From: DATARN01 sp036264135
GTDB lineage: Bacteria; Actinomycetota; Acidimicrobiia; Acidimicrobiales; Palsa-688
Assembly (NCBI GenBank): GCA_036264135.1
Contig: DATARN010000085.1
Location: 1 to 27,925, forward strand
Length of the DNA stretch: 27,925 nucleotides
Direction of reading: 5' to 3'
The notes beneath the pieces were generated by a model that worked only from the letters and a program-made list of their open reading frames with translations, searched no databases and had not been told where the DNA came from. Position 1 is the first letter of the stretch, and the number at the start of each line of letters is the position of its first letter. The position numbers were made by a program, and so were the translations under genes. Shown in pieces: positions 1-6,231 of the stretch.

Positions 1-251
1 AGCTCCCAGTCGCGTTCGGTCGTCTTGACACCGGGACGGGAGTTGGCCAACGCCTCCAGGGCGCCTTCCTTGGCGACCGTGCGGATCCGCATGATGGTCG
101 AGCGGTCCACCTTCCAGTTGTCGGCCGCCTCGGCCAGCGTCACCTCCTGGCGGACCAGCTGCAAAAAGATCTCGTACTTCTGCAACGGGGTCAGGAACCG
201 CTTGGCGCGTCGGCCCGCACGGTCGGTGCCGCGTTCGGGATCGGTCATCAT
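1..251 (-). CDS. Transposase-type helix-turn-helix protein, N-terminal part (runs off left edge)
   Basis: This minus-strand frame opens with two consecutive ATG codons (251-249 and 248-246) and stays open to base 1, giving about 83 residues. A good ribosome binding site (GGAGGA) lies 7 nt before the first ATG, which I take as the start. The protein has a basic N-terminus and then a helix-turn-helix of the sort found at the front of IS3-like transposases and their OrfA proteins: a helix around LTPLQKYEIFLQLV, then EVTLAEAADNWKVDRSTIMRIR. The catalytic part, if there is one, would lie outside the window, so OrfA versus full transposase cannot be decided. The gene points away from the two-gene unit that starts 20 bp to its right. 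Family assignment is by motif resemblance only. Confidence 0.7.
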   Translation of the reverse strand, partial: MMTDPERGTDRAGRRAKRFLTPLQKYEIFLQLVRQEVTLAEAADNWKVDRSTIMRIRTVAKEGALEALANSRPGVKTTERDWE

Positions 252-260
252 CAGATGGTC

Positions 261-277
261 CTCCACAAGTCGTGGAG
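261..277. repeat. Inverted repeat CTCCAC-N5-GTGGAG between divergent mobile genes
   Basis: Six-base arms (261-266 and 272-277) with a 5-nt spacer. On the minus strand the repeat includes part of the ribosome binding site of the transposase protein. On the plus strand it contains the proposed GTG start (272) of the neighbouring gene. It may be a regulatory site or an element end, or simply a chance short palindrome. Confidence 0.35.
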
Positions 278-1111
278 ACCCGCGGATGCTGCTTGATTGA
301 TCGGTCGATCCCTATCGCGAAGTCAGGTGCAAACCAGCTCCGAGTCGTCCGGGTACTGGCCCGTCTGGCGATGTGGTGTCTCGAGCAGGCGTTGCCGCTT
401 GATCGTGAGGTTCTTCTTGACCCGGACACGGTGGAGCGCTTCGTTTCCGTTGGACTGCAGGGCGACCGGTCGCGGGCGACGTACCGGGCCACGTTGCGGC
501 GGATCGGTCCACTGTTGACGACCAAGGCGCCGTGGGAGCCTCGTGCCGCGACGGTCGCTCGCCGTCAGGTTGCACAGCCGTATGACCGCGAGGAGCTGAG
601 GACGCTCCTGCGCGACGCGCTCGTCCAACCGACGCCTGGGCGGGTGCGGGCCGCACGAGCTCTCCTGTCGCTCGGGGCTGGCGCCGGGCTCGATGGACGG
701 TGGTCGAGCCGAGTTGCAGCCGACGATGTGAGTCGTCACGACGGGTTGGTGCTTGTCAGCGTTGGAGATCCGGCGGCTCGGACGGTGCCGGTCCTGGCGG
801 CTTGGGAGGACGAGGTCTGGGCTCTCGCCGCTTCCGCAGGCGGTGATTTCTTGGTCGGCGGGCGGTCGACAGCCCGCAACCGGGCAGGCGCCCTTGCGGC
901 ATCGTTCTTCGTGCCTCTAGGGCATCCCAGGCTCTCGGCTCCGCGTCTGCGGTCAACGTGGCTGGTGACGCACTTGGCGATGGGAACCCGGTTGCCGGAG
1001 CTCGCTCGTGCCGCCGGTCTGCAGGGCGTGACCGTGCTGTCGGATCTGCTGGAGTTCGTACCGGCGGTCGATGACATCGACGCTTTGATGATGCTTCGGG
1101 GGCAGTCGTGA
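272..1111 (+). CDS. Tyrosine-recombinase-like protein with lost catalytic residues
   Basis: 279 codons from GTG 272; TTG 293 is an alternative start and neither has a convincing ribosome binding site. Residues about 22-80 read like the helical core-binding domain of tyrosine recombinases (VERFVSVGLQGDRSRATYR, then a helix with RRIG). Residues 120-262 resemble the catalytic domain. RARRALLSLGAGAGL-like text at 125-140 occupies the place of box I, but the usual Arg after GL is Asp141. LRSTWLVTHLAMG (226-238) matches LRHSFATHLL-type box II with only Arg227 kept; the His of HxxR is Pro224. The last block, AAGLQGVTVLSDLL, has Leu where His and Tyr should be. The fold assignment is by eye; loss of activity is an inference. 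Its TGA overlaps the GTG of the transposase gene (GTGA, 1108-1111), implying coupled translation and a joint role. Confidence 0.6.
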   Translation: METRGCCLIDRSIPIAKSGANQLRVVRVLARLAMWCLEQALPLDREVLLDPDTVERFVSVGLQGDRSRATYRATLRRIGPLLTTKAPWEPRAATVARRQVAQPYDREELRTLLRDALVQPTPGRVRAARALLSLGAGAGLDGRWSSRVAADDVSRHDGLVLVSVGDPAARTVPVLAAWEDEVWALAASAGGDFLVGGRSTARNRAGALAASFFVPLGHPRLSAPRLRSTWLVTHLAMGTRLPELARAAGLQGVTVLSDLLEFVPAVDDIDALMMLRGQS

Positions 1112-2772
1112 GTCGCGCTCCTCTGGACTCCTCTGGGGGGCGTCCGACCACCGAGCACGAACTTCAGTTGGCGTCGGGGATCGTTCACCGTGCTGGCGTC
1201 GTCCCGGTCCTGGATTCCTATTTCACCGCCGAAGTCGGCCGGCACCACACCATTCCGCTGCGAGCGCTACTGGTTGCGTGCCAGCTCAACGCGCTTGTCC
1301 GGCATCACAAGGCGCACCTGATCGAGGTTGCCCGGCTGATCAACGCACTGACTGATGACCAGCGCGAGCGGCTTGGGATCGTCATGCACGATGCGGCGCA
1401 GACCTACGACCGGGTCGACCGGGCGTTCACCAAGCTCGCCGGTCTCCTCGAATCCGGTGCCGGCGGGATCACGGCCAAGGTCCTCGCAAACAGGCTCACT
1501 CTGGCCGCGGTTCCCGACGAGTTCCGGCTTTCGAGTTCGGTGGCCGTCGACGGCACTGACGTCGAGACCTGGGGTGCCATGCATGGAGAGGTCAGCACCG
1601 TCGCTCTCGACGGGGAGGCAGTCGAGACTCAGCTGAGGGAGGACGACGCTGTCCCGAAGCCGAAAAAGCCGGCACGAAAAGCCAAGATCCTCGGCCAAGG
1701 GCCCGACGGGCGCAACATCTATACCGCTGACAACGACGCCCGCGCCGGGCACCGGTCGGCGACCAACTCCCGTCCCGCCGGGCCATACATCGGCTACGAA
1801 CTCCACCTTGCCGTGCAGGCACGCGATGTGAAGTGGACCAACTACATCGATAAGACGTCGATGTCGGACGAGGTGCCCGGCGTCGTGACCTGCTTCAGTC
1901 TCAACCCGGCTGGGACCCACCGAGGGCGGGCGATCGTCGACGACCTGGTCGCCGCCAAGCACGCCGGAGCGCCGATCGAGGACGTGGTGTGGGATCCGGG
2001 CTACTCGCTGTGCACGCCGGACACGACGCATCACAAGCTGGCGCAGGCGGGTATTCACCAGACGTTCCAGGTTGTCACCCATCAACGGGGCATCCGACCG
2101 TTCTCCGGTGACGCCTTGCTGCTCGACGGCCAGTTGTACTCGCCTCTGCTGCCCGAGGAACTCCGGGATCTTCCGGTTCCACCGCGCGGTGCGTCCGAAG
2201 CGGAGAAGCTCCTCTACGAGGCGAAGTTCAACCAGCGCGCTCGGTGGCGGATGGTCCGGCACGCCGGCCCCGACGCCGATGGCGCCACAAGGTGGCGCTG
2301 CCCGTTCTGCGCTGGCATGCTGCGCTCCCGCCGCTTCCCGAAGACGATGCGAGGCGCGATGACCGTGCCGCTCGTCCCGGTCGGCGACGGCTGCGACAAG
2401 TGCTGCGACGGGATCCTGACCGCGATGCCGGTTGAGTTGTCCTGGTGGCAGCGCATTCCGTTCGGCACCACCGCCTGGCGCCTCAGCATGGGGCGCCGCC
2501 AGGTGGTCGAGTCGGCCAACGCCGCGCTCAAGGGCACCTTCGCCGATCTCAACCGAGGTTTCTTCCGCGTGTTCGGCCAGACCAAAATGACGATTCTGCT
2601 CGGCTTCACCATCGCGGGCTACAACCTCGACCGCATCCGCAGCTACCGAGCCAAGAAGCGCGCCGAGGCGGAGGCGAAACCGACTCAGCCGAAGCGGCGG
2701 CGCGGGACTTGGAAGGACGTCGTCGAACCGCCTGCCGCTGCGACTGAGGGCAAGGCTGCCCCACCGGACTGA
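1108..2772 (+). CDS. DDE transposase with Cys-rich (zinc-ribbon-like) insert
   Basis: 554 codons from GTG 1108. The likely catalytic triad is visible: Asp148 in SVAVDGTD, Asp296 in VVWDPGYS (the D-x-GY element of IS4/IS5/IS1182-like enzymes) and Glu468 in RRQVVESANAALKG, followed by the usual GYNLDRIRSY tail helix. Between the second Asp and the Glu lies an insert with CPFC (398-401) and CDKCC (429-433), which looks like a zinc ribbon. The N-terminal 100 residues are helical and resemble the leader domain of IS1182-type transposases. The last 40 residues are Lys/Arg-rich and probably nonspecific DNA-binding. The gene overlaps the recombinase-like gene by 4 bp. I could not recognise terminal inverted repeats or target duplications around the pair, so whether this is a complete insertion sequence is open. 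Confidence 0.8.
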   Translation: MSRAPLDSSGGRPTTEHELQLASGIVHRAGVVPVLDSYFTAEVGRHHTIPLRALLVACQLNALVRHHKAHLIEVARLINALTDDQRERLGIVMHDAAQTYDRVDRAFTKLAGLLESGAGGITAKVLANRLTLAAVPDEFRLSSSVAVDGTDVETWGAMHGEVSTVALDGEAVETQLREDDAVPKPKKPARKAKILGQGPDGRNIYTADNDARAGHRSATNSRPAGPYIGYELHLAVQARDVKWTNYIDKTSMSDEVPGVVTCFSLNPAGTHRGRAIVDDLVAAKHAGAPIEDVVWDPGYSLCTPDTTHHKLAQAGIHQTFQVVTHQRGIRPFSGDALLLDGQLYSPLLPEELRDLPVPPRGASEAEKLLYEAKFNQRARWRMVRHAGPDADGATRWRCPFCAGMLRSRRFPKTMRGAMTVPLVPVGDGCDKCCDGILTAMPVELSWWQRIPFGTTAWRLSMGRRQVVESANAALKGTFADLNRGFFRVFGQTKMTILLGFTIAGYNLDRIRSYRAKKRAEAEAKPTQPKRRRGTWKDVVEPPAAATEGKAAPPD

Positions 2773-2794
2773 TCGTCAACCCCCCGAGCAGGAA

Positions 2795-2815
2795 CGGCTC
2801 CGAGCCTCGGAGCCG
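2795..2815. terminator. Perfect hairpin after the transposase gene
   Basis: CGGCTCCGA / TCGGAGCCG, 9-bp arms with a 3-nt loop, starting 22 nt after the transposase stop. There is no clear T-run after it on the plus strand (GATTCGG), so it may be a weak terminator, an mRNA 3' stabiliser or part of the element end. Confidence 0.4.
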
Positions 2816-2911
2816 ATTCGGCGCGTCCGAACACGAGTGTGACGGCCCCGGAGACGCTTCGGAACCATGAATGGGTCGCAATGAAGCGCATTGAAAGGCC
2901 CTGAACAGCAA

Positions 2912-2946
2912 GAAACCCCGCTTGGCCAAGGCCGAGACGGGGTTTC
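2912..2946 (-). terminator. Probable ssrA transcription terminator
   Basis: GAAACCCCG / CGGGGTTTC, 9-bp arms around a 17-nt loop that itself holds the palindrome CTTGGCCAAG. It begins 36 nt beyond the tmRNA 3' end. Read on the minus strand it is followed by TTGCTGTT, a modest T-rich tail. Confidence 0.6.
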
Positions 2947-2981
2947 GAGATCAATCAGGACATTCTTGCGAGAACATCCCA

Positions 2982-3333
2982 GGGTGGAGGTGGCGGGAAT
3001 CGAACCCGCGTCCTTCAGCATCTTGACGGGACTTCTCCGAGCGCAGCCAGTGGGAGGGTCTCGGGTTCCTCGGCGTCACCGGCGCCAACGAGGAACCCCA
3101 GTCGGCTGAGATGTCCCGGGCGGTCGGCCGACGCGGCCGCCCGGTGAGCCCTACTGGATGACGTTCGCTACCGGCCCATAGGGCTGAGACCGGACGAACG
3201 AGCTGCTAGTTAGGCAGCCAGCGCAAGCTGAGGCTTGGCGTTTATTTGTATGGTTCCGGCTCTTTAACGTGGTTCCGGAGACCACGGCTCGCTTCTCCCG
3301 CCTCGACGACCAAAGTCGAAGCCGGTCACCCCC
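2982..3333 (-). ncRNA. ssrA: Transfer-messenger RNA (tmRNA)
   Basis: Rescues stalled ribosomes with SmpB, whose gene lies 1.65 kb away. On the minus strand the RNA begins GGGGGTGACCGGCTTCGAC, the typical tmRNA 5' end. It finishes with a T-arm GCGGGTTCGATTCCCGC and acceptor strand CACCTCC-A. The 5' GGGGGTG pairs with 3' CACCTCC over 7 bp with one G-U. The terminal CCA is not encoded (the genome reads CCC). It is a one-piece tmRNA of about 350 nt. Its 3' end faces the mobile genes at 1-2772. Confidence 0.95.
3210..3239 (-). other. tmRNA proteolysis tag reading frame, AKPQLALAA-stop
   Basis: Inside ssrA the codons GCC AAG CCT CAG CTT GCG CTG GCT GCC TAA encode A-K-P-Q-L-A-L-A-A. The ALAA ending is the standard protease recognition tail of tmRNA tags. 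Upstream in the same frame are AAC and ATA. I choose GCC as the resume codon because tags nearly always begin with Ala or Gly; this start is an inference. The tag is short compared with the roughly 11-16 residue tags recalled for mycobacteria and streptomycetes. Confidence 0.7.
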
Positions 3334-3338
3334 ATGTC

Positions 3339-3344
3339 AAGGTA
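3339..3344 (-). promoter_or_regulatory. Putative ssrA promoter -10 (TACCTT)
   Basis: On the minus strand TACCTT ends 5 nt before the first base of mature tmRNA, about where a -10 should be. It matches the TAnnnT hexamers seen before other genes here. No clear -35 was seen. Confidence 0.5.
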
Positions 3345-3436
3345 CGAACCGCCAGTTTACCGCCGTCTCGACCTGGGGGCCTCCCGTCGACCCGCCGCGG
3401 CCGCGGCCAAGCGTGCCGGCCGGCGATTGGTCTGGC

Positions 3437-3482
3437 CTTGTGGCGTCAAGAGGCGGTGTATGGCCACTCTTGTCGCCACAAG
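3437..3482. repeat. REP-like hairpin unit, copy 1
   Basis: Arms CTTGTGGCGTCAAGAG and CTCTTGTCGCCACAAG pair over 16 positions with one mismatch, leaving a 14-nt loop. Total length is 46 bp, identical to copy 2. Confidence 0.75.
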
Positions 3483-3531
3483 CTCGATGAAGGCGCCGGC
3501 CGGCGAAAGGCGGGGCCCGGCCCGGGCCGGG

Positions 3532-3577
3532 CTTGTGGCGACAAAGTGTGGTAAGCGGGCCCTCTTGTCGCCACAAG
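3532..3577. repeat. REP-like hairpin unit, copy 2
   Basis: Arms CTTGTGGCGACAA and TTGTCGCCACAAG pair perfectly over 13 bp. It has the same 46-bp length and outer arms as copy 1, while the loop sequence differs. It begins 95 bp after copy 1. Confidence 0.75.
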
Positions 3578-3580
3578 CGA

Positions 3581-3684
3581 CCGCCGGTACGGGCCTACGG
3601 CTGCCCCGCCGGCCGCCGGCCGCCGGCCGCCAGCCGCCAGCCGCCAGCCGCCGCCGGCACCGGCCTACGGCCGCCCCGCCGGCC
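3581..3684. repeat. 34-bp direct repeat flanking a 7-bp tandem array
   Basis: Bases 3581-3614 and 3651-3684 match at 31 of 34 positions at a 70-bp offset. Between them GGCCGCC is repeated three times and then AGCCGCC three times. This is likely slippage-prone low-complexity DNA. Confidence 0.7.
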
Positions 3685-3705
3685 ACAAGCGCCGGCCACA
3701 AGCGC
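3681..3705. repeat. Tandem GGCCACAAGCGC, two copies at 13-bp period
   Basis: GGCCACAAGCGC at 3681-3692 and again at 3694-3705. The core CCACAAGC is also the arm end of the nearby 46-bp hairpins, so these may be half-sites of the same repeat family. Confidence 0.6.
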
Positions 3706-3742
3706 GGACCGGCCGCCGACCGGGCGGCCGAAGGGTGCGCGG

Positions 3743-4900
3743 TTAGTGGGGGGTGAGGGCCCAGGGGGAGGGGGAAGGGGTGGCCTTGGCCCGCTGGGCG
3801 GCGGCGGGCATGTCGGCAAGGGAGAGCACGCCGATGATGTGGCCGTCGGCCACGACGAGGGCCCAGGCGGCACCCTTCTCCGACATGGAGGTGGCGGCGT
3901 CGGAGGCCGGCTTATCGGGGCCGACCACGGGGAGTTGGGGGATGGGGATGGCGAAGTCGGCGGCGCGGGCGGCGCCCCGGCGGACGTAGGGGATGACCTC
4001 CATGGCGGCGGTCGGGGCCAGGCCGGCCAGGCCGCTGCCCCACTGCTCGACCAGGAAGGCGGGCGGGCGCAGGGGGCCGGCGGCGTACTCCCGGAGGAAG
4101 GCGTCGACGGTAAGCCAACCCGGGCCGACACCGGGCGTCGCCATGACCTGGCGCACGGCGACGCCGTCGAGCGCCTCCAGCACCGCCGAAGCGCCGCCCT
4201 CGGCGCGCGACGCCATCATCAAGAAGCCGCCCACGATGGCCAGCCACAACCCGTCGACGCTCGACCACTGGCCGAGCAGGGCGGCGATCCCGAAGGCCAC
4301 CATGCCGGCGCCGAGGTAGCCGCCGGCCCGGCTGGCCACTCGGGTGGCCCGGAAACGGTCGCCCGTCCGCCACCACACGGCGGCGTGCACTACCCGCCCG
4401 CCATCGAGGGGCGCTCCGGGGAGCATGTTGAACACCGCCAACAGCACGTTGATCATGCCCAGCCAGGTGAGTACGGAGACGGCCAACCGCGACACTCCCA
4501 GCCAGTGGCCGGCGACGGCCAGCAGCCCGCACACCACGCCGATCAGCAGCGAGACGAGGGGCCCGGCCGCCGAGATTCGCAGTTCCGACGCCGGCGTCTT
4601 GGGCTGCTCGGTGATGCGGGTGTAGCCGCCCATCAGCCACAGCACGATGCCGTCGACCTCGAGGCCGTCGTGCCGGGCGACCAGGGCGTGGCTGATCTCA
4701 TGGGCCAGCACCCCGGCGAGGAAGGCGACCGCGGTGAACAGCCCGGCCAGGGTGTAGGCCGTGGAGCTGTAGTGCGGGGCGTCGACGGGGAAGCGACTAC
4801 CGGCCAGCGTCAGTGCGAGCAGCCCGGCGATCACGAGCAGCGACCAGTTGAAGCCGACCGCGATGCCGGCGATTCGGCCCAACCGCACGTTCTCTTTCAT
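3743..4900 (-). CDS. Site-2 protease family (M50) membrane metalloprotease with degenerate CBS region
   Basis: 385 residues from ATG 4900, with an AAGGGG-type ribosome binding site 5 nt upstream. The zinc site is HEISH (His67, Glu68, His71), with the third ligand Asp166 in NMLPGAPLDGGR. Several hydrophobic segments surround these motifs, as in the SpoIVFB/Rip3-like branch that cleaves proteins inside the membrane. Residues about 250-385 look like a worn pair of CBS domains (VRQVMATP, then ALVVADGHIIGVLSLADM), the usual C-terminal regulatory part in this branch. The substrate cannot be told from context; membrane-bound anti-sigma factors are common substrates in the family. It stands alone, separated from ssrA by the repeat region. 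Confidence 0.9.
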   Translation of the reverse strand: MKENVRLGRIAGIAVGFNWSLLVIAGLLALTLAGSRFPVDAPHYSSTAYTLAGLFTAVAFLAGVLAHEISHALVARHDGLEVDGIVLWLMGGYTRITEQPKTPASELRISAAGPLVSLLIGVVCGLLAVAGHWLGVSRLAVSVLTWLGMINVLLAVFNMLPGAPLDGGRVVHAAVWWRTGDRFRATRVASRAGGYLGAGMVAFGIAALLGQWSSVDGLWLAIVGGFLMMASRAEGGASAVLEALDGVAVRQVMATPGVGPGWLTVDAFLREYAAGPLRPPAFLVEQWGSGLAGLAPTAAMEVIPYVRRGAARAADFAIPIPQLPVVGPDKPASDAATSMSEKGAAWALVVADGHIIGVLSLADMPAAAQRAKATPSPSPWALTPH

Positions 4901-4930
4901 GACGACCCCTTACCCCGGGATGACCCTCGA

Positions 4931-4944
4931 TACCCTCCAGGGTA
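4931..4944 (-). promoter_or_regulatory. Palindrome TACCCTCCAGGGTA upstream of the M50 gene; putative -10
   Basis: Six-base arms with a 2-nt spacer, 31-44 bp before the protease start. On the minus strand it offers GTACCCT, a TAnnnT -10. A 15-base version with one mismatch occurs immediately before the MauE-like gene (7715-7729), so it could be a promoter element or a shared operator. Confidence 0.45.
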
Positions 4945-4984
4945 CGTCGCCCCGGCGGATTTAGAAGGCGGCCGAGAAGGCGGG

Positions 4985-5476
4985 TCAGAAGTCGTCGTGG
5001 GAGCGGCGCCGGCCGGCGGCCGTCACCCGGGCGGCCTCGCGGTCGGCGTCGCGTGCCGCGATGGCGTGGCGCTTGTCGTAGTTGCGCCGGCCCCGGGCCA
5101 CCGCCAGGTCGACCTTGGCCCGGCCGTCCTTGAAGTAAATGGAGAGGGGGACGAGCGTCAGCCCCTCCTGAGAGACCCGTTCGTGCAACTCGTCGATTTC
5201 CCGCCGGTGGAGAAGGAGCTTGCGGGGACGGTCGGGGTCGACAACGCCGAATCCATTGGAGAACGCATACGGCGCGACGTGAACGCCGTGCAGCCACACC
5301 GAGCCGTCGTCGACACGGGCGTAGGCATCGCGCAGCTGTACTTTTCCTTCCCGGAGCGACTTCACCTCGGCGCCGGCCAGCACGATGCCTGCCTCGAACT
5401 GGTCGAGGATGTCGTAGTCGTGGCGTGCCTTGCGGTTGGACGCGACCGGTCGGGGACCGGCGGGCTTCGGGGACAT
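4985..5476 (-). CDS. smpB: SsrA-binding protein SmpB
   Basis: 163 residues from ATG 5476. SmpB binds the tRNA-like end of tmRNA and brings it to ribosomes stalled without a stop codon. Recognisable blocks are the N-terminal NRKARHDYDILDQFEAGIVL, the core GAEVKSLREGKVQLRDAYA, IYFKDGRAKVDLAVARGRRNYDKR, and a basic C-terminal tail (DADREAARV...GRRRSHDDF) that normally enters the empty mRNA channel. Its length is normal. It diverges from mec through a 28-bp gap containing a symmetric promoter. ssrA is on the same strand about 1.65 kb downstream. Confidence 0.97.
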   Translation of the reverse strand: MSPKPAGPRPVASNRKARHDYDILDQFEAGIVLAGAEVKSLREGKVQLRDAYARVDDGSVWLHGVHVAPYAFSNGFGVVDPDRPRKLLLHRREIDELHERVSQEGLTLVPLSIYFKDGRAKVDLAVARGRRNYDKRHAIAARDADREAARVTAAGRRRSHDDF

Positions 5477-5485
5477 GGGCGCTCC

Positions 5486-5495
5486 ACGGTACCGT
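5486..5495. promoter_or_regulatory. Symmetric bidirectional promoter ACGGTACCGT for smpB and mec
   Basis: The perfect 10-bp palindrome presents the hexamer TACCGT on both strands, overlapping at the central TA. On each strand exactly 9 nt separate the hexamer from the ATG (smpB at 5476, mec at 5505). Transcripts would begin at or within 1-3 nt of the start codons, so both mRNAs would be nearly leaderless. Neither gene has a Shine-Dalgarno sequence, which fits. Confidence 0.6.
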
Positions 5496-5504
5496 CAGTG
5501 CCGC

Positions 5505-5918
5505 ATGCTCCGACTGCCCGAAACGGTGTACCTGCAGATGGTCGCCCACTGTCTCGACGGCCTCCCGTTGGAGGCGTGCGGGCTGCTCGCCGGGGTCCCC
5601 ACCGAGGACCACGGCGACGAGACGGCCGCGGTGTGCTACCCGACGGCCAACGCCGCCGCCTCGGCGCGGGTCTATACCGTCGAGCCGCGGGACTTCCTGC
5701 GCGCCGACCGCGACGCCCAGGGCCAGGGCCTGGAGATCCTGTCGGTGTTCCACTCCCACACCCACACCGACGCCTACCCCTCGCCGACCGACGTCGCCCA
5801 GGCGCCTGATCCCGGGTGGCACTACGTGCTGGTGTCGTTGCGCGACGTCGTCCCGGTGGTGCGTTGCTATCGCATTGTCGACGGGAACATCACAGAGGAG
5901 CAGGTCGTTCTAGAATGA
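5505..5918 (+). CDS. mec: JAMM/MPN+ zinc protease, CysO-cysteine hydrolase
   Basis: 137 residues from ATG 5505. An upstream in-frame ATG at 5430 lies inside smpB and is rejected. The JAMM signature is complete: Glu23 in LEACGLL, then HSHTHTDAYPSPTD with His83, His85, Ser93 and Asp96 (HxH-x7-S-x2-D). In mycobacteria Mec (Rv1334) releases cysteine from the C-terminus of CysO. Here it is followed after 34 nt by a sulfur-carrier gene and then cysM, so the same role is likely. It may also trim the two alanines after the GG of the CysO precursor (see findings). Confidence 0.93.
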   Translation: MLRLPETVYLQMVAHCLDGLPLEACGLLAGVPTEDHGDETAAVCYPTANAAASARVYTVEPRDFLRADRDAQGQGLEILSVFHSHTHTDAYPSPTDVAQAPDPGWHYVLVSLRDVVPVVRCYRIVDGNITEEQVVLE

Positions 5919-5952
5919 TGACAGTTCCAGTCGGATTTTTCGGGGAGAGCCA

Positions 5953-6231
5953 GTGAGTGTCGTCCGAGTGCCCACCGTTTTGCGAGCCGCCACCGGCGGC
6001 CAGGCCACTGTGAAGGCATCGGGCGCGACGGTCGGCGAGGTGTTCGACGACCTGGTCGAGCAGTACCCCAGCCTGCGGCCCCAGGTGCTGGACGACGACG
6101 GCGCCCTGCACCGCCACCTCAACGTCTTCTTGAACGACGACGACATCCGCTACATCGGCCGCCTCGACGCCAAGGTCGGCGACGAGGACACCATCACCCT
6201 CATGCCGGCGGTGGCGGGGGGTGCCGCCTGA
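5953..6231 (+). CDS. cysO: Ubiquitin-like sulfur carrier protein CysO (MoaD/ThiS family)
   Basis: 92 residues from GTG 5953 with a GGGGAG ribosome binding site. The small beta-grasp protein carries sulfur as a C-terminal thiocarboxylate and hands it to CysM. Visible family blocks are VGEVFDDLVEQYPSLRP, LNVFLNDDDIRYI and DEDTITLMPAVAGG. The diglycine (89-90) is followed by Ala-Ala and a stop, so the carrier must be trimmed before activation. The TGA overlaps the next ATG by one base (TGATG, 6229-6233). Confidence 0.93.
   Translation: MSVVRVPTVLRAATGGQATVKASGATVGEVFDDLVEQYPSLRPQVLDDDGALHRHLNVFLNDDDIRYIGRLDAKVGDEDTITLMPAVAGGAA

Larger units (their letters stand above)
3334..3742. other. Gene-free, repeat-rich intergenic region (409 bp)
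   Basis: No credible gene on either strand. The open frames here are very GC-rich and made of Pro/Ala/Arg/Gly shadows. The region contains the ssrA promoter at its left end, two 46-bp hairpin units (3437-3482, 3532-3577), a 34-bp imperfect direct repeat (3581-3614, 3651-3684), a run of 7-bp units between those copies, and a 13-bp-period tandem (3681-3705). Confidence 0.7.

Noticed and set aside
252..2980. Terminal inverted repeats bounding the recombinase-like/DDE unit
   Set aside because: Comparing both flanks by eye gave only short chance matches; element ends cannot be set from one copy.
3437..3577. CRISPR-like repeats
   Set aside because: Only two units, each a self-complementary hairpin separated by one short gap, with no array of equal spacers and no cas genes nearby.
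3469..3577. REP-like hairpins as rho-independent terminators
   Set aside because: No T-run follows either hairpin on either strand, and the paired identical lengths point to a repeat family instead.
5430..5504. Upstream ATG as the start of mec
   Set aside because: It lies within smpB on the other strand and would add 25 residues with no family match; ATG 5505 fits the promoter spacing and family length.
3533..5809. 758-codon open frame on the plus strand
   Set aside because: It runs antisense through the M50 protease and smpB, has low-complexity Gly/Arg/His-rich translation and no family motifs; the minus-strand genes explain it.
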